64,000 nt of DNA from Halomonas sp. HL-48. Its GTDB lineage: Bacteria; Pseudomonadota; Gammaproteobacteria; Pseudomonadales; Halomonadaceae. The notes beneath the pieces are model-generated. The model was not told where the DNA came from, made no database searches, and saw nothing but the letters and a program-made list of their open reading frames with translations. Positions 1 through 11,810 of this stretch are shown in pieces. Position 1 is the stretch's first letter, and every line of letters starts with the position of its first letter. Location of the stretch: contig NZ_LJZS01000002.1 of NCBI RefSeq assembly GCF_001314875.1, positions 62,001-126,000 on the forward strand, read 5' to 3'. The position numbers and the translations under genes were made by a program.

Positions 1-492
1 CAGGCTATTGTTGGGCAAGCGCATCCGCTGACCCAGGCCACTCGACGCGGCGGCGCCCAGATGAATGGCAGGTCCTTCACGGCCCGCCGATAGCCCCCCG
101 AGCACCGCGATCACCCCTACCCACCATTGGTTGAGCCAGTTACGCAACGGAAAACGGCCCTGATGGTAGGTCAAGCGTTCAATGACATGACCCACGCCGA
201 GCTTGCGGGCAGCCGCTTTTTGTCGGTAGAGAAAAACCCCGATCAAGGTGACGGCGAGAAACGGCAGTCCGGCGCGCACCCACGGCGAGAGCCCCTCAAA
301 GGCTTCCGGGTCGCCATCGGGCATCAACAGCAAGCCACCTGCCGACAGCAGCAGGCGGAAGATGACCATCAGGGCGCCAGTGATCAGTCCCGATATCAGC
401 CCCAATACGCATAGCTGCGGCAGCGCATCGACGTTTGCCAACTGGCGTCGGAAACTGTCTAAGGTGAAGTCGGACCGAGAAAAACGCGCCAC
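1..492 (-). CDS. CLC-type chloride channel/transporter, N-terminal part (3' end outside window)
   Basis: This reading frame has no stop from 492 down to the left edge and gives 164 residues. It holds the CLC signature GREGPAIHLG at about residues 137-146, which contains the gating glutamate of the family, preceded by at least three hydrophobic segments (about 27-57, 72-90, 122-135). CLC proteins move chloride, often in exchange for protons, across the inner membrane. The start is a GTG with a GGAAGG sequence about 6 bases upstream; an ATG just upstream is in another frame. The gene is divergent from argC across 131 bases. The C-terminal half is missing, so whether it is a channel or an antiporter cannot be judged. 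Confidence 0.88.
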   Translation of the reverse strand, partial: MARFSRSDFTLDSFRRQLANVDALPQLCVLGLISGLITGALMVIFRLLLSAGGLLLMPDGDPEAFEGLSPWVRAGLPFLAVTLIGVFLYRQKAAARKLGVGHVIERLTYHQGRFPLRNWLNQWWVGVIAVLGGLSAGREGPAIHLGAAASSGLGQRMRLPNNSL

Positions 493-623
493 AGGCAACC
501 TTCCATGCTCTTGTGTCTATACACTCTTGTGTATCATAGCTGGATACGCATAAACAGCTTGGTATCCTATGCTTAAGCCGTTGGCGATTCGATTTCCGCT
601 CAGAGATCCGCAAGGAGTATGGT
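493..623. promoter_or_regulatory. Divergent CLC/argC intergenic region with direct and inverted repeats
   Basis: The 131-base gap must hold promoters for both divergent genes. It contains a 9-base direct repeat CTCTTGTGT at 508-516 and 524-532 (16-base period) and, just after it, a GTATC...GATAC inverted repeat around 531-547. These could be regulator sites; no clear sigma70 pair was assigned. Confidence 0.3.
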
Positions 624-1658
624 GTGATAAAGGTAGGTATTGTTGGCGGCACAGGCTACACCGGTGTTGAGCTGCTTCGGCTACTCGCCCAGCACCCCCA
701 AGTCAGCGTGGCAGCGATCACGTCGCGCTCTGAAGCAGGCGTAAAGGTCAGTGACATGTACCCCAATCTGCGCGGCCATTACGATACGCTGGCGTTCAGC
801 GAGCCCGATGCCGACCAGTTGGGCAGCCTGGATGCGGTGTTTTTCGCCACTCCCCATGGGGTCGCCCATGCGCTGGCGGGAGAACTGCTGAACAAAGGCA
901 CCCGCGTCATTGACCTGTCGGCGGATTTTCGCCTGCGCGATGCTGACGAGTGGGCGGCCTGGTACGCCCAGCCCCACGGCGCCCCTGCCCTGTTGGAAGA
1001 AGCCGTTTACGGGCTGCCCGAGTTGCATCGCGAACGCATCAAGACCGCGCGGTTAGTCGCCGTGCCGGGTTGCTACCCCACCGCTGTTCAGCTTGGCTAT
1101 TTACCGCTGCTGGAAGCAGGCCTGGTGGACGCCGGGCGGCTGATTGCCGACTGCAAATCCGGCGTCACCGGTGCGGGTCGCGGCGCCAAAGTTGGTTCGC
1201 TGCTCGCCGAAGCCAGCGAATCCATGAAGGCCTATGGCGCCTCAGGACATCGCCATCTGCCCGAAATCCGTCAAGGCCTGAGCGATATGCATTCAGCGCC
1301 GGTGGGGCTGACCTTCGTTCCCCACCTGACGCCAATGATCCGCGGTATTCATGCCACGCTTTACGCCACGCTCAGCAAAGCACCGGACGATCTTCAGGCC
1401 CTTTTTGAACGGCGCTTCGCAAACGAACCCTGCGTGGATGTCATGCCGGCCGGCAGCCACCCCGAAACGCGCAGTGTAAAAGGCATCAACACATGCCGTC
1501 TCGCGGTCCACCGCCCCGAGAATGGCGATACGGTCGTTGTACTCTCGGTCATTGATAACCTGGTCAAGGGCGCGTCAGGGCAAGCTATTCAGAACCTTAA
1601 CCTGATGTTTGGCTTTGACGAAACCGCCGGACTCAGCGCGCCGGCCGTCATGCCCTAA
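624..1658 (+). CDS. argC: N-acetyl-gamma-glutamyl-phosphate reductase
   Basis: ArgC carries out the NADPH-dependent reduction of N-acetylglutamyl phosphate to the semialdehyde in arginine biosynthesis, in the cytoplasm. The 344-residue protein has the N-terminal Rossmann motif [14 protein letters not shown] and the catalytic-cysteine motif [10 protein letters not shown] with Cys150. The length matches the family. The start is GTG at 624 with an AAGGAG about 6 bases upstream. It is followed by erpA in the same direction after 134 bases that contain their own promoter, so the two are probably separate units. Confidence 0.97.
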   Translation: MIKVGIVGGTGYTGVELLRLLAQHPQVSVAAITSRSEAGVKVSDMYPNLRGHYDTLAFSEPDADQLGSLDAVFFATPHGVAHALAGELLNKGTRVIDLSADFRLRDADEWAAWYAQPHGAPALLEEAVYGLPELHRERIKTARLVAVPGCYPTAVQLGYLPLLEAGLVDAGRLIADCKSGVTGAGRGAKVGSLLAEASESMKAYGASGHRHLPEIRQGLSDMHSAPVGLTFVPHLTPMIRGIHATLYATLSKAPDDLQALFERRFANEPCVDVMPAGSHPETRSVKGINTCRLAVHRPENGDTVVVLSVIDNLVKGASGQAIQNLNLMFGFDETAGLSAPAVMP

Positions 1659-1680
1659 CATCGATTGGATCGGGTAATAG

Positions 1681-1710
1681 TTGACCCTTTTGCTGGGTAT
1701 TACGCATAAT
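1681..1710 (+). promoter_or_regulatory. Candidate sigma70 promoter for erpA
   Basis: TTGACC at 1681-1686 and CATAAT at 1705-1710 are separated by 18 bases. They lie about 80 bases upstream of the erpA start and downstream of the argC stop. Confidence 0.55.
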
Positions 1711-1792
1711 CATTGCTAATACAGACTAATTGTTGAGGGGCGAGCGTTTTACACCAAGCATTAGCCGCCCCACTCGCTCACGGGAGGTAGCC

Positions 1793-2146
1793 ATGAGCAG
1801 CGCAGAATCCTTCGTTCCCACGCCATTATTGTTGTCCGATAGCGCTCAAAAGCGCATTAACGCCCTAATGGCCGAAGAAAAAAATTCCACTCTGAAATTA
1901 CGCGTTTACGTTACCGGTGGGGGCTGTTCGGGATTTCAATACGGCTTTGACTTTGCCGATACCGTTGCCGATGACGACACGGTGATTGAATTTGGCGATG
2001 CCGCCCTGGTGGTCGACCCGCTTTCTTACCAGTATCTGGTGGGTTCAACCGTCGACTACGAAGAAGGCCTGGCCGGTGCTCGCTTTCGGGTACAAAACCC
2101 CAACGCCACCACCACCTGCGGGTGCGGCGCCTCGTTCATGGTATAG
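1793..2146 (+). CDS. erpA: Iron-sulfur cluster insertion protein ErpA
   Basis: ErpA is an A-type carrier that delivers Fe-S clusters to apoproteins, including isoprenoid-synthesis enzymes. The 117-residue protein has the three invariant cysteines in the motifs GGGCSGFQY and TCGCG near the C-terminus. The frame is open further upstream to 1730, but the ATG at 1793 has a GGGAGG six bases away and gives the usual family length, so I chose it. It stands alone after argC, away from any isc or suf genes. Confidence 0.95.
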   Translation: MSSAESFVPTPLLLSDSAQKRINALMAEEKNSTLKLRVYVTGGGCSGFQYGFDFADTVADDDTVIEFGDAALVVDPLSYQYLVGSTVDYEEGLAGARFRVQNPNATTTCGCGASFMV

Positions 2147-2330
2147 CCCTCTCAAACGGCTTTAATCGTGGTCAGCATCGGCCCAACGTTTATCAGAAGC
2201 CTCTCCCGTGACTTGACGCCCTGAGCGTTTCTCGCCAAGGTTATACAGTCAATAACAGACTCAGATACCTGCTATGAAGCAGCATCAGCTGCTCTGGCAG
2301 CACTGAGCCATACAAATCACGGGAAAACTC

Positions 2331-3095
2331 ATGAAATCACTACTACGCACCACCCTTCCCCTCTCGGCACTTGCGCTGGCATTGAGCGGCGCGGCCCACG
2401 CCCAGGAAACTCCCAGCGTTAGCGTCGCGACGGATCCGAGCTTTGTTCCGTTTGAAATGATGGACGAAGACAGCGGTGAAATGGTTGGTTTCGATATCGA
2501 TATCATCAATGAAGTCGCCGACCGTGCCGGCTTTGAAGTCGATCTGACCACCATGGACTTCTCGGGCATTATTCCTGCGGTGCAAACCGGCAACCAGGAA
2601 ATTGCCATTGCCGGTATCACCATCACCGAAGAGCGAGCGGAAATCGTCGACTTCTCTGATCCCTACTACGATTCCGGCTTGCAGATCATCGTTCGCGCCG
2701 ATAGCGATGTCGAAGATATCGATGACCTGGAAGGCATGACCATCGCCACCAAGACGGGTTCTACCAGCTACGACTACCTGGAAGACAAGTTTGGTGATGA
2801 CGCCGACATCACTCCCTACCCGGGCACGTCGGACATGTACATGGCGCTGTTGGGCCGTAATGTGGACGCCGTCTTCTACGACGCACCCAATGTCGCATAC
2901 TTCTCCCAGACCCGCGGCGAAGACCGCACCAAGGTCGTAGGCCCGCTCTACGAAGGCCAGCAGTACGGCATTGTCTTCAACAAAGGCAGCGAATGGGTGG
3001 AACCCACCAACGAAGCCTTGGCTGAAATGCGCGAAGATGGCACCTACGATGAAATCTATGAAAAATGGTTTGGTGAAGCGCCCAGCGACGATTAA
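2331..3095 (+). CDS. Polar amino-acid ABC transporter, periplasmic binding protein
   Basis: The 254-residue protein starts with a Sec signal peptide ending around AHA-QET (residues 22-25), then a family 3 solute-binding fold with the segments [30 protein letters not shown] and an [16 protein letters not shown] motif typical of glutamine/histidine/cystine binding proteins. Its content of Asp and Glu is very high, as in exported proteins of halophiles. It is the first gene of a three-gene operon with a permease and an ATPase. The exact substrate cannot be read from the sequence; GlnH-like or general polar amino acids are most likely. Confidence 0.9.
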   Translation: MKSLLRTTLPLSALALALSGAAHAQETPSVSVATDPSFVPFEMMDEDSGEMVGFDIDIINEVADRAGFEVDLTTMDFSGIIPAVQTGNQEIAIAGITITEERAEIVDFSDPYYDSGLQIIVRADSDVEDIDDLEGMTIATKTGSTSYDYLEDKFGDDADITPYPGTSDMYMALLGRNVDAVFYDAPNVAYFSQTRGEDRTKVVGPLYEGQQYGIVFNKGSEWVEPTNEALAEMREDGTYDEIYEKWFGEAPSDD

Positions 3096-3189
3096 TCAGC
3101 GCTGATCATTCTTTGACCATTTCATCAGGGCCGGGCGGCCTAGCCCCCGGCCCTGTTCGTTTGTCTTCTCATCTCTCAGGAGAACACGC

Positions 3190-3861
3190 GTGGATCCTAG
3201 CTTTGAGTTTAATTGGGAAGCGACCATCAACTCGATTCCCCACCTGTTGCCGGGGATTCCCTATACCCTGCTGATTTCATTTGGCGGGCTCGCCATCGGC
3301 TTCTTTATCGGCATCTTTTTTGGCCTGCTGCGGATCAGCCCGCTTCGCTGGCTGCGTTGGCCTGCCATCGTCTACGTTGAGGTGTTTCGCGGCACGCCGA
3401 TTCTGGTCCAGGTACTGTTCATCTTCTATGGCCTGCCGCAGATTCTCGGAGGTCCTATCAACGCCCTGGTGGCCGGTATTGCCGCCATTGCAGTCAACTC
3501 CGGCGCCTATATCTCGGAAATTGTACGGGGCGGCGTCCAGTCCATTGAACGCGGTCAGCGCGAGGCCTCCCTGTCGCTTGGCCTGTCGCGTACCCAAGCA
3601 TTTCGCTACGTCATCTGGCCGCAGGCGTTTCGCCGTATGATTCCTCCATTGGGCAATCAGGGCATTATCAGCATCAAGGATACGTCATTATTTTCAGTGA
3701 TTGGGGTCGGTGAGCTGGTCCGCCAAGGGCAGGTATATATCTCCAGTACCTTCACGGCGATGGAGGTTTATCTAATGGTCGCCATCATGTACCTCGCCAT
3801 TACCTGGACCCTTTCGATTATCCTGCGCCAGCTTGAAAACAAAGGCTTGGTAGGCCAATAA
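3190..3861 (+). CDS. Polar amino-acid ABC transporter, permease
   Basis: The 223-residue inner-membrane protein of the HisMQ/GlnP family has about five hydrophobic helices and the cytoplasmic coupling loop (EAA motif) at roughly residues 130-150, with [14 protein letters not shown]. It starts with GTG at 3190 after an AGGAG. A single permease gene suggests a homodimeric channel. It is 94 bases downstream of the binding-protein gene and 11 bases upstream of the ATPase gene, so the three are co-transcribed. Confidence 0.93.
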   Translation: MDPSFEFNWEATINSIPHLLPGIPYTLLISFGGLAIGFFIGIFFGLLRISPLRWLRWPAIVYVEVFRGTPILVQVLFIFYGLPQILGGPINALVAGIAAIAVNSGAYISEIVRGGVQSIERGQREASLSLGLSRTQAFRYVIWPQAFRRMIPPLGNQGIISIKDTSLFSVIGVGELVRQGQVYISSTFTAMEVYLMVAIMYLAITWTLSIILRQLENKGLVGQ

Positions 3862-3872
3862 GGAGACGCACA

Positions 3873-4631
3873 GTGAACGACAGTGCTCAGCAGATTGTGC
3901 GTATGCAGAAGCTCAATAAGCATTTTGGCAGCCTGCACGTACTCAAAGACATCGACATGGAAATTACCCCTGGCGAAGTCGTCGTGGTGATTGGTGCCAG
4001 TGGCTCGGGTAAATCCACCTTGATTCGCTGTATCAACGGGTTGGAGGAATTCCAGGCCGGTAAGCTGGTGGTCGACGGCAACGAGTTGCTGCCCAATGGC
4101 AAAAGCGGCAAAGCGCTGCAGACCATCCGCACCGAAGTCGGCATGGTGTTCCAGCAGTTCAATCTGTTTCCACATTTGAGCGTTATCGACAACATCACCC
4201 TGGCCCCGATGAAAGTGCGCGGCTGGAGCCAGTCTGACGCCCTCGAGACCGCCAAGCGACTGCTTGAACGCGTCGGTATCTCGGACCAGGCCGACAAGTA
4301 CCCAAGCCAGCTGTCAGGCGGTCAACAGCAGCGGGTGGCACTGGCACGCGCCTTGGCCATGGAACCGCGGCTGATGCTGTTTGACGAGCCTACCTCGGCC
4401 CTTGACCCGGAAATGATCGGTGAGGTGCTGGATGCCATGCGCGAGCTGGCAAAAGAAGGCATGACCATGGTGATCGTTACCCATGAGATGGGCTTTGCCC
4501 GGGAAGTGGCCGACCGGGTGATATTTATTCACAAAGGCGAAATTACCGAACAGGGCCCTCCCGAAAAGCTGTTCGATATGCCTCAGCACGAACGTACCCA
4601 ATCGTTTTTAGCCCGGGTGCTCAAACACTGA
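3873..4631 (+). CDS. Polar amino-acid ABC transporter, ATP-binding protein
   Basis: This 252-residue ATPase energises the import system. It has Walker [11 protein letters not shown]-loop VFQQFNLFP, signature [14 protein letters not shown], Walker [14 protein letters not shown] and the H-loop VTHEMGFA, matching the GlnQ/HisP family closely. The start is GTG at 3873 with GGAG upstream, 11 bases after the permease stop. A strong terminator follows directly, which closes the operon. Confidence 0.95.
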   Translation: MNDSAQQIVRMQKLNKHFGSLHVLKDIDMEITPGEVVVVIGASGSGKSTLIRCINGLEEFQAGKLVVDGNELLPNGKSGKALQTIRTEVGMVFQQFNLFPHLSVIDNITLAPMKVRGWSQSDALETAKRLLERVGISDQADKYPSQLSGGQQQRVALARALAMEPRLMLFDEPTSALDPEMIGEVLDAMRELAKEGMTMVIVTHEMGFAREVADRVIFIHKGEITEQGPPEKLFDMPQHERTQSFLARVLKH

Positions 4632-4665
4632 TTTAGCTAATTTTCCCTCTCTAAAACCACGTTTT

Positions 4666-4698
4666 ATGGCCTGTGACCCTCACAGGCCATTTTTTTTG
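4666..4698 (+). terminator. Rho-independent terminator of the amino-acid ABC operon
   Basis: A 10-base perfect stem (ATGGCCTGTG at 4666-4675 and CACAGGCCAT at 4681-4690) with a five-base loop is followed by a run of eight T. Confidence 0.93.
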
Positions 4699-4699
4699 C

Positions 4700-5100
4700 C
4701 TGTGGATAGTATTTTTTGTCGCTCCATGCCCAACGGCTGCCATCCGGCGCCACGCTGGCGTTGGACATGGCACTACGTGCTGATTGCCATTTGTTCACAA
4801 GCACGGTAACAACCCCGGTATGCAGCGGTGGACAAGCCGTGTTTTATACCATCGGTGGATAAGCAGCCATTTCATCCACAGGCCCAACACCGTTTCTACG
4901 CAGCTAGTACGCCGTTTAATCACGTAAATGTCAACAATGCAAAATATTGATATTTATGAGGTAAATTAACTTATCAACAGATTTTGTCCACACCAATAAT
5001 TACAACATTAACAGAACTTCTCTTATTTTATATTTATGTTGTTATTAATAATGGCTCAGGAACAAATCGGGGTGTGGAAAAACCTGACGGTTACCCACAG
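4700..5100. other. Candidate chromosomal replication origin (oriC)
   Basis: Between the ABC operon terminator and mnmG there are 557 bases without a credible gene. At least eight 9-mers match the DnaA box TTATNCACA with one mismatch: 4701-4709(-), 4791-4799(+), 4854-4862(-), 4872-4880(+), 4971-4979(+), 4984-4992(+), 5073-5081(-), 5091-5099(+). A strongly AT-rich tract at about 4918-5055 could be the unwinding element. In E. coli oriC lies directly upstream of mnmG, and the downstream order mnmG-rsmG-parAB-atp is origin-proximal in many bacteria. I saw no perfect consensus box and no GATC clusters here, so this remains a candidate. Confidence 0.72.
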
Positions 5101-5188
5101 GGGGTTTATACTTGCCGACCTAGTGAATTAAGGTGCCTGTGCACCGACTCAACTCATCCGTGCCTCTGGGCACAAGACGAGGTGTCTC

Positions 5189-7093
5189 TTGAATTACCCC
5201 GACCGCTTTGACGTGATTGTCATCGGCGGTGGCCATGCGGGAACCGAAGCCGCACTGGCCTCTGCTCGCATGGGCTGTCAGACCCTGCTGCTGACCCACA
5301 ACATCGAAACCCTTGGCCAGATGTCGTGTAATCCGGCGATTGGCGGGATTGGTAAGAGCCATCTCGTCAAGGAAATTGATGCCCTGGGCGGCGCCATGGG
5401 GCTTGCCACGGACATGGGCGGTATCCAGTTCCGCGTGCTGAATGCCAGCAAGGGACCTGCCGTACGCGCCACTCGGGCCCAGGCCGACCGGGTTCGTTAC
5501 AAAGCGGCTATTCGCGGGATGCTGGAACATCAGCCCAACCTGACCATCTTCCAGCAGGCGGCAGGCGACCTGATGGTGGACAACGACACCGTGCGTGGCG
5601 TGGTCACGGAAACCGGTATCCGTTTTCATAGCGAGACGGTCGTGCTCTCGACAGGGACTTTCCTCGGTGGAGTGATTCACATTGGCCTTGACCAAAGCCG
5701 CGGTGGCAGGGCGGGAGATCCGCCGTCGAATGCCCTGGCGGAGCGACTGCGCGCATTCCCATTCCGGGTGGATCGACTGAAAACCGGTACGCCGCCGCGC
5801 ATTGACGCCAAAAGCGTTGATTTTTCACAGCTTGAAGAGCAGCCCGGCGACACCCCAACACCGGTAATGTCCTATCTGGGATCGCGAGACATGCATCCCC
5901 GGCAAATGAGCTGTCACATTGCGCACACCAATGCACACACCCACGAAATCATCATGGCGAACCTTGAACGTTCGCCGATGTACTCGGGCGTCATCGAAGG
6001 GATCGGGCCGCGCTACTGCCCGTCTATCGAAGACAAGGTGCATCGCTTTGCCGATAAATCGAGCCACCAGGTATTCATTGAACCCGAAGGCCTGGATACC
6101 AATGAGCTGTATCCGAACGGCATTTCCACGTCGCTGCCCTTTGATATCCAACTGCAGGTCGTGCGTTCGATAAAAGGCCTGGAAAACGCCCATATCACCC
6201 GGCCGGGCTATGCGATCGAATATGACTTTTTCGATCCGCGGGATCTGCAGCACTCGCTGGAAACCAAATTTATCCACAACCTGTTTTTCGCCGGCCAGAT
6301 CAACGGCACCACCGGTTACGAAGAAGCCGGCGCCCAGGGGCTGCTCGCCGGGTTGAACGCCGCACGCCGTGCCAAACAGCTGGAAGCCTGGCACCCGCGG
6401 CGTGATGAAGCCTACCTTGGCGTACTGGTGGATGATCTGATCACCATGGGCACCAAAGAGCCTTACCGCATGTTCACCTCACGTGCGGAATACCGTCTGC
6501 TGCTGCGCGAAGACAACGCCGACCTGCGACTGACCGAGAAAGGTCGTGAACTCGGGTTGGTGGACGATGAACGCTGGACGGCATTCAGCAAGAAACGCGA
6601 GGCGATCGAGGCCGAAACGGCTCGCCTTGCCAGCATATGGATACAGCCGAAAAGTGCCGCTGCGGCAAGCGTTGCCGAGTACACGGGCCAACCGTTGAAC
6701 CGCGAGTATCGGTTAAGTGACCTGCTAAAACGCCCAGAGCTTAACTATGCGGCCTTGACGACGCTGCCCGGGGTGGAAGGGTCGCCGGTGACTGACGAAG
6801 CCGTTGCCGAGCAAGTCCAAATCCAGGCCAAGTATCAAGGCTACATTGACCGGCAGCAGGACGAGATAGCCAAGCTCAAGCGCCATGAAGCCATGCCGCT
6901 GCCCGCTGATCTGGACTACCAGCGGGTGGAAGGCTTGTCCCACGAAATTCGTCAGAAATTGAGCGAGGCGCGGCCGGAAACCCTTGCTCATGCCGCGCGT
7001 ATTTCAGGGGTTACCCCCGCCGCCGTGTCGATCCTGCTGGTGCATCTCAAGAAGCGCCGCCTGGTATCGACATCAGCGGTGGCCAACGGATGA
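5189..7093 (+). CDS. mnmG: tRNA uridine-5-carboxymethylaminomethyl modification enzyme MnmG (GidA)
   Basis: MnmG works with MnmE to modify the wobble uridine at position 34 of several tRNAs. The 634-residue protein begins with the FAD-binding motif [18 protein letters not shown], followed by [16 protein letters not shown], and continues with the conserved C-terminal helical domain. The start is a TTG at 5189; the preceding GAGG and homology to the usual start [11 protein letters not shown] support it. It overlaps rsmG by four bases (ATGA), so the two are translationally coupled. It is the first gene after the putative origin. Confidence 0.97.
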   Translation: MNYPDRFDVIVIGGGHAGTEAALASARMGCQTLLLTHNIETLGQMSCNPAIGGIGKSHLVKEIDALGGAMGLATDMGGIQFRVLNASKGPAVRATRAQADRVRYKAAIRGMLEHQPNLTIFQQAAGDLMVDNDTVRGVVTETGIRFHSETVVLSTGTFLGGVIHIGLDQSRGGRAGDPPSNALAERLRAFPFRVDRLKTGTPPRIDAKSVDFSQLEEQPGDTPTPVMSYLGSRDMHPRQMSCHIAHTNAHTHEIIMANLERSPMYSGVIEGIGPRYCPSIEDKVHRFADKSSHQVFIEPEGLDTNELYPNGISTSLPFDIQLQVVRSIKGLENAHITRPGYAIEYDFFDPRDLQHSLETKFIHNLFFAGQINGTTGYEEAGAQGLLAGLNAARRAKQLEAWHPRRDEAYLGVLVDDLITMGTKEPYRMFTSRAEYRLLLREDNADLRLTEKGRELGLVDDERWTAFSKKREAIEAETARLASIWIQPKSAAAASVAEYTGQPLNREYRLSDLLKRPELNYAALTTLPGVEGSPVTDEAVAEQVQIQAKYQGYIDRQQDEIAKLKRHEAMPLPADLDYQRVEGLSHEIRQKLSEARPETLAHAARISGVTPAAVSILLVHLKKRRLVSTSAVANG

Positions 7094-7755
7094 ATGGCAT
7101 CACCACGCTGCTGAACAGTTTGCCGGCGCAGGTTGCTCCGCGCCTGACGCAAGGACTGAATGCCTTGGGCACCCCGGTCACCGCCGAGCAGCGGGACCAA
7201 CTGCTCGGCCTGCTTGCGCTATTGCACAAGTGGAACCGGGCTTATAACCTCACAGCGGTACGCGACGTTAACGACATGGTGTCGCGCCACGTGCTCGACA
7301 GTGCCGCGGTATTGCCCTACGTTGAGGGTCCAACGCTGCTCGACGTCGGCGCCGGGCCAGGCTTGCCTGGGCTCGTCCTTTCGATCCTCAAGCCGGAGCT
7401 GGCCGTGACGTTGCTGGACAGCAACGGCAAGAAAGTCCGTTTTCAACGCCAGGCGGTGATGGAACTTGGGTTGACGAACGTCACCCCGGTTCAGGCACGT
7501 GTTGAAGCGTTTACCGGAAGCAGCTTTGATCAGGTGATTTCGCGCGCGTTCGCAAGCCTGGTGGACTTTGTTAATCTGACCCGCAAGCTGCCCACCGTCC
7601 AAGGACAGTGGCTGGCGATGAAAGGCCCGGGCGCCAACGACGAACTACGTGATCTGCCGGACGGTATTCAGCTTTACGCCCGACATACGCTGGATGTCCC
7701 CTTTGAGACGGCCGAGCGACAGCTGTTGATCCTGACCCCACAAGGAGTTGAGTAA
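7090..7755 (+). CDS. rsmG: 16S rRNA (guanine527-N7)-methyltransferase RsmG
   Basis: RsmG (GidB) methylates G527 of 16S rRNA using SAM. The 221-residue protein has the class I methyltransferase motif [16 protein letters not shown] near residue 80 and the family segment [15 protein letters not shown]. Its ATG overlaps the mnmG stop and its TAA is followed immediately by the parA GTG, so mnmG, rsmG and parA form one tight unit. Confidence 0.96.
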   Translation: MNGITTLLNSLPAQVAPRLTQGLNALGTPVTAEQRDQLLGLLALLHKWNRAYNLTAVRDVNDMVSRHVLDSAAVLPYVEGPTLLDVGAGPGLPGLVLSILKPELAVTLLDSNGKKVRFQRQAVMELGLTNVTPVQARVEAFTGSSFDQVISRAFASLVDFVNLTRKLPTVQGQWLAMKGPGANDELRDLPDGIQLYARHTLDVPFETAERQLLILTPQGVE

Positions 7756-8523
7756 GTGAGCCAGATCATTGCCCTAACCAACCAGAAAGGCGGCGTGGGC
7801 AAGACCACTTCAGCCGTCAACCTGGCGGCGAGCCTCGCCGGACTTGACCGCCGGGTACTGCTGGTGGACCTTGATCCGCAAGGCCACGCCAGCATGGGCA
7901 GTGGTATCGACAAGCACAGCTTGGATAAAAGCGTTCTCGACGTTCTACTGGGTGAGGCGACGGCCGCCGATACCATCGTTCGTAAGCTGCCGGTAAAATT
8001 CGATGTACTTCCAAGCAACGGCGATTTGACCGCTGCGGAAGTGGAACTGATGCATGCCGACCAGCGTGAGAGTGGCTTGAGCAACGCGCTTGCCAGCGTT
8101 TTCGCCGAGTACGACGTGGTGCTGATCGACTGTCCGCCGTCGCTCAACATGTTGACCGTCAACGCGCTGGCGGCCGCGCACGGGGTGTTGATTCCGCTAC
8201 AGTGCGAATTCTATGCGCTTGAAGGGCTGTCAGCGCTGCTCGATACGGTTGAGCAAATCAAGCAGAGCATCAATCCCGATCTGGCGGTGTCCGGTATTCT
8301 GCGCACCATGTACGACAAGCGGACCAGCCTGACCCGTGAAGTTGACAAGCAGCTGCGCGATTACTTTGGTGATGCCCTGCTGAAAACCACGATTCCGCGT
8401 AACGTCAAGGTGGCCGAAGCGCCCAGTCATGGCCTGCCGGTTACCCAATACGCGCGTTTTTCACGCGGAAGTCAGGCTTACCGTGTGTTGGCGAAAGAGC
8501 TAATTCGACGACTCGCGCTATAA
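7756..8523 (+). CDS. parA: Chromosome partitioning ATPase ParA (Soj)
   Basis: ParA is a DNA-binding ATPase that segregates chromosomal origins together with ParB. The 255-residue protein has the deviant Walker A KGGVGKTTSAVNLAASLA at the N-terminus, the LVDLDPQGHAS switch and IDCPPSLN Walker B. The start is GTG directly after the rsmG stop; the AAGGAG needed lies inside the end of rsmG. parB follows after 38 bases. Confidence 0.97.
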   Translation: MSQIIALTNQKGGVGKTTSAVNLAASLAGLDRRVLLVDLDPQGHASMGSGIDKHSLDKSVLDVLLGEATAADTIVRKLPVKFDVLPSNGDLTAAEVELMHADQRESGLSNALASVFAEYDVVLIDCPPSLNMLTVNALAAAHGVLIPLQCEFYALEGLSALLDTVEQIKQSINPDLAVSGILRTMYDKRTSLTREVDKQLRDYFGDALLKTTIPRNVKVAEAPSHGLPVTQYARFSRGSQAYRVLAKELIRRLAL

Positions 8524-8561
8524 TCACCGACGACGGATTTATTTATCACGAGGGAATGCCC

Positions 8562-9491
8562 ATGACGCGTAAACCCGCGCTAGGACGAGGCCTGGATGCC
8601 CTGATTGGTGCTGGTGCCCGCCGCCGCGATAGCCTGGAATTTGCCGCGGGCGCATCCCCGACGCCGGCCGAGGGCGAGGGTACCCCAGAGGTGGCGCCCG
8701 AGCAGCGTCAGGAACGCCTTGAGCGCTTGCCGCTCGGCCAGCTCACGCGAGGTAAATATCAGCCGCGTCGGGATATTCAGCCAGAAGCGCTCGAAGAGCT
8801 GGCCGATTCGATTCGTGCCCAGGGGGTCATGCAGCCCATTGTCGTGCGCCCGATCGGCCAGAACCGCTACGAGATCGTGGCAGGTGAGCGCCGCTGGCGT
8901 GCCGCTCAGCTGGCCGAATTAGACGTTATTCCGGCGGTCATCCGTGACGTCAGCGATGAAGTCGCCCTGGCCCTGGCGCTGATCGAGAACATTCAGCGCG
9001 AAAACCTTAATGCCATTGAAGAAGCGCTGGCGCTGAAACGGTTAGGCGACGAATTCGAACTGACCCAACAGCAGATGGCCGATGCGGTGGGCAAGTCACG
9101 TACCCAGGTGGCCAACTTGCTGCGCCTGCTGGCGCTGGATAACGAGGTCCAGACGCTGCTCGAACGCGGCGATCTGGATATGGGCCATGCGCGCGCCCTG
9201 CTGACGCTGAACAGCGCCCAGCAGCGCCAGGTAGCGCATGAAGTCGTCAACAACGACCTGACCGTACGTGCCACCGAGGCGCTGGTGAAAAAAGTGCAAA
9301 GCCAGCCGGCAGCGTCAACGTCATCGAAGCGTCAGACCAAAAGCGCTGATGTGGAGCGACTGGAAACCCAACTGGGAGAACTGCTCGGGGCGCCGGTGTC
9401 CATTGACCATGGCCAGCGAGGCAAGGGGAAAGTCACGATTCGCTACACAAGCCTTGAAGAACTGGACGGTATCCTTGGGCATATTAAATAG
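8562..9491 (+). CDS. parB: Chromosome partitioning protein ParB (Spo0J)
   Basis: ParB binds parS sites near the origin and slides as a CTP-dependent clamp. The 309-residue protein has the N-terminal ParA-stimulating motif ALGRGLDALIGAG, the CTP-binding box with GERRWRAAQ and ENIQREN, a helix-turn-helix around residues 160-190 and a C-terminal dimer domain. An in-frame ATG at 8556 lies only one base after GAGGG; the ATG at 8562 has normal spacing and is preferred. I did not find a parS palindrome near the gene by eye. Confidence 0.96.
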   Translation: MTRKPALGRGLDALIGAGARRRDSLEFAAGASPTPAEGEGTPEVAPEQRQERLERLPLGQLTRGKYQPRRDIQPEALEELADSIRAQGVMQPIVVRPIGQNRYEIVAGERRWRAAQLAELDVIPAVIRDVSDEVALALALIENIQRENLNAIEEALALKRLGDEFELTQQQMADAVGKSRTQVANLLRLLALDNEVQTLLERGDLDMGHARALLTLNSAQQRQVAHEVVNNDLTVRATEALVKKVQSQPAASTSSKRQTKSADVERLETQLGELLGAPVSIDHGQRGKGKVTIRYTSLEELDGILGHIK

Positions 9492-9605
9492 CAGGCTTCG
9501 TTTTTATTCATAGCAGGCTTATTAATAAAACGACGCAAAACCGCTAATTTTTCCCCCTTTGGTCGCAAGACGCCGCTTGAACGCGCGAAATACCCGCAAC
9601 TTCGG

Positions 9606-9634
9606 TTGAAGGTGTGATAGCCCTTCCCTATAAT
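9606..9634 (+). promoter_or_regulatory. Sigma70 promoter of the atp operon
   Basis: TTGAAG (9606-9611) and a perfect TATAAT (9629-9634) are 17 bases apart, downstream of parB and upstream of atpI. The predicted transcript starts near 9641, which rules against translation from the in-frame codon at 9645. Confidence 0.82.
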
Positions 9635-9704
9635 CGCGCAAGATTTGTGCAGGCTGCCCATGGATGTTCATGCCTGTGAACGTATTTCAACGGGCCAGAA
9701 TGTC

Positions 9705-10944
<1,240 letters not shown>

Positions 10945-10962
10945 TTAGAGCAATGCTTGCAC

Positions 10963-11251
<289 letters not shown>

Positions 11252-11328
11252 TGACAGCTTAGCCGAGCGGCATACCGCTCGGTTTAGTTTCACTCCGGTC
11301 GCCACGAACTTGTCAGAGGTACATCCCT

Positions 11329-11799
11329 GTGAATATCAACATGACGCTAATCGGACAGACGATCGCCTTCGCGATCTTTGTCTGGTTTTGCATAAAGTAT
11401 GTGTGGCCGCCGATCAGCAACGCGCTTCATGAGCGTCAGAAGAAGATTGCTGATGGCCTGGACGCAGCCAGCCGTGCTTCGCGCGACCTTGAAGTCGCCC
11501 AGGAAAAAGCCGAGCAAACGCTGCGTGAAAGTAAAGAACAGGCGTCTCAAATCCTCGAGCAGGCCAACAAGCGTTCTGCCCAGATGATTGAGGAAGCCCG
11601 CGAGCAGGCCCGCGCTGAAGGCGAGCGCCTAGTGGCAAGTGCCCGTTCCGAGATTGAGCAGGAAGTGAACCGTGCTAAAGAGGATCTTCGTGCCCAAGTC
11701 TCACACCTTGCCATCATCGGTGCCGAGCGTGTCTTGGAAGCGTCGGTCGATGAACAAGCCCATCGCAAGTTACTCGATGAGCTTGCTGCCGAACTGTAA
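11329..11799 (+). CDS. atpF: ATP synthase subunit b
   Basis: Subunit b is the peripheral stalk. The 156-residue protein has one N-terminal membrane helix (about residues 6-25, [19 protein letters not shown]) followed by a long charged coiled coil rich in Ala, Glu and Arg. The start is GTG at 11329 after a GAGGTAC sequence; a later ATG at codon 5 would remove part of the conserved MNINMT start. Confidence 0.96.
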   Translation: MNINMTLIGQTIAFAIFVWFCIKYVWPPISNALHERQKKIADGLDAASRASRDLEVAQEKAEQTLRESKEQASQILEQANKRSAQMIEEAREQARAEGERLVASARSEIEQEVNRAKEDLRAQVSHLAIIGAERVLEASVDEQAHRKLLDELAAEL

Positions 11800-11810
11800 G
11801 GAGGTGATCT

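Noticed and set aside
2147..2330. Riboswitch or attenuator before the amino-acid binding protein gene
   Set aside because: Only a small GCTGC/GCAGC hairpin is visible, with no known aptamer features.
4984..5211. 75-codon frame in the origin region
   Set aside because: No ribosome site, overlaps mnmG and the DnaA box cluster, no family similarity.
7756..9700. parS site near parAB
   Set aside because: I looked for the TGTTTCACGTGAAACA palindrome and saw no convincing copy; a computed search with mismatches over the genome would settle it.
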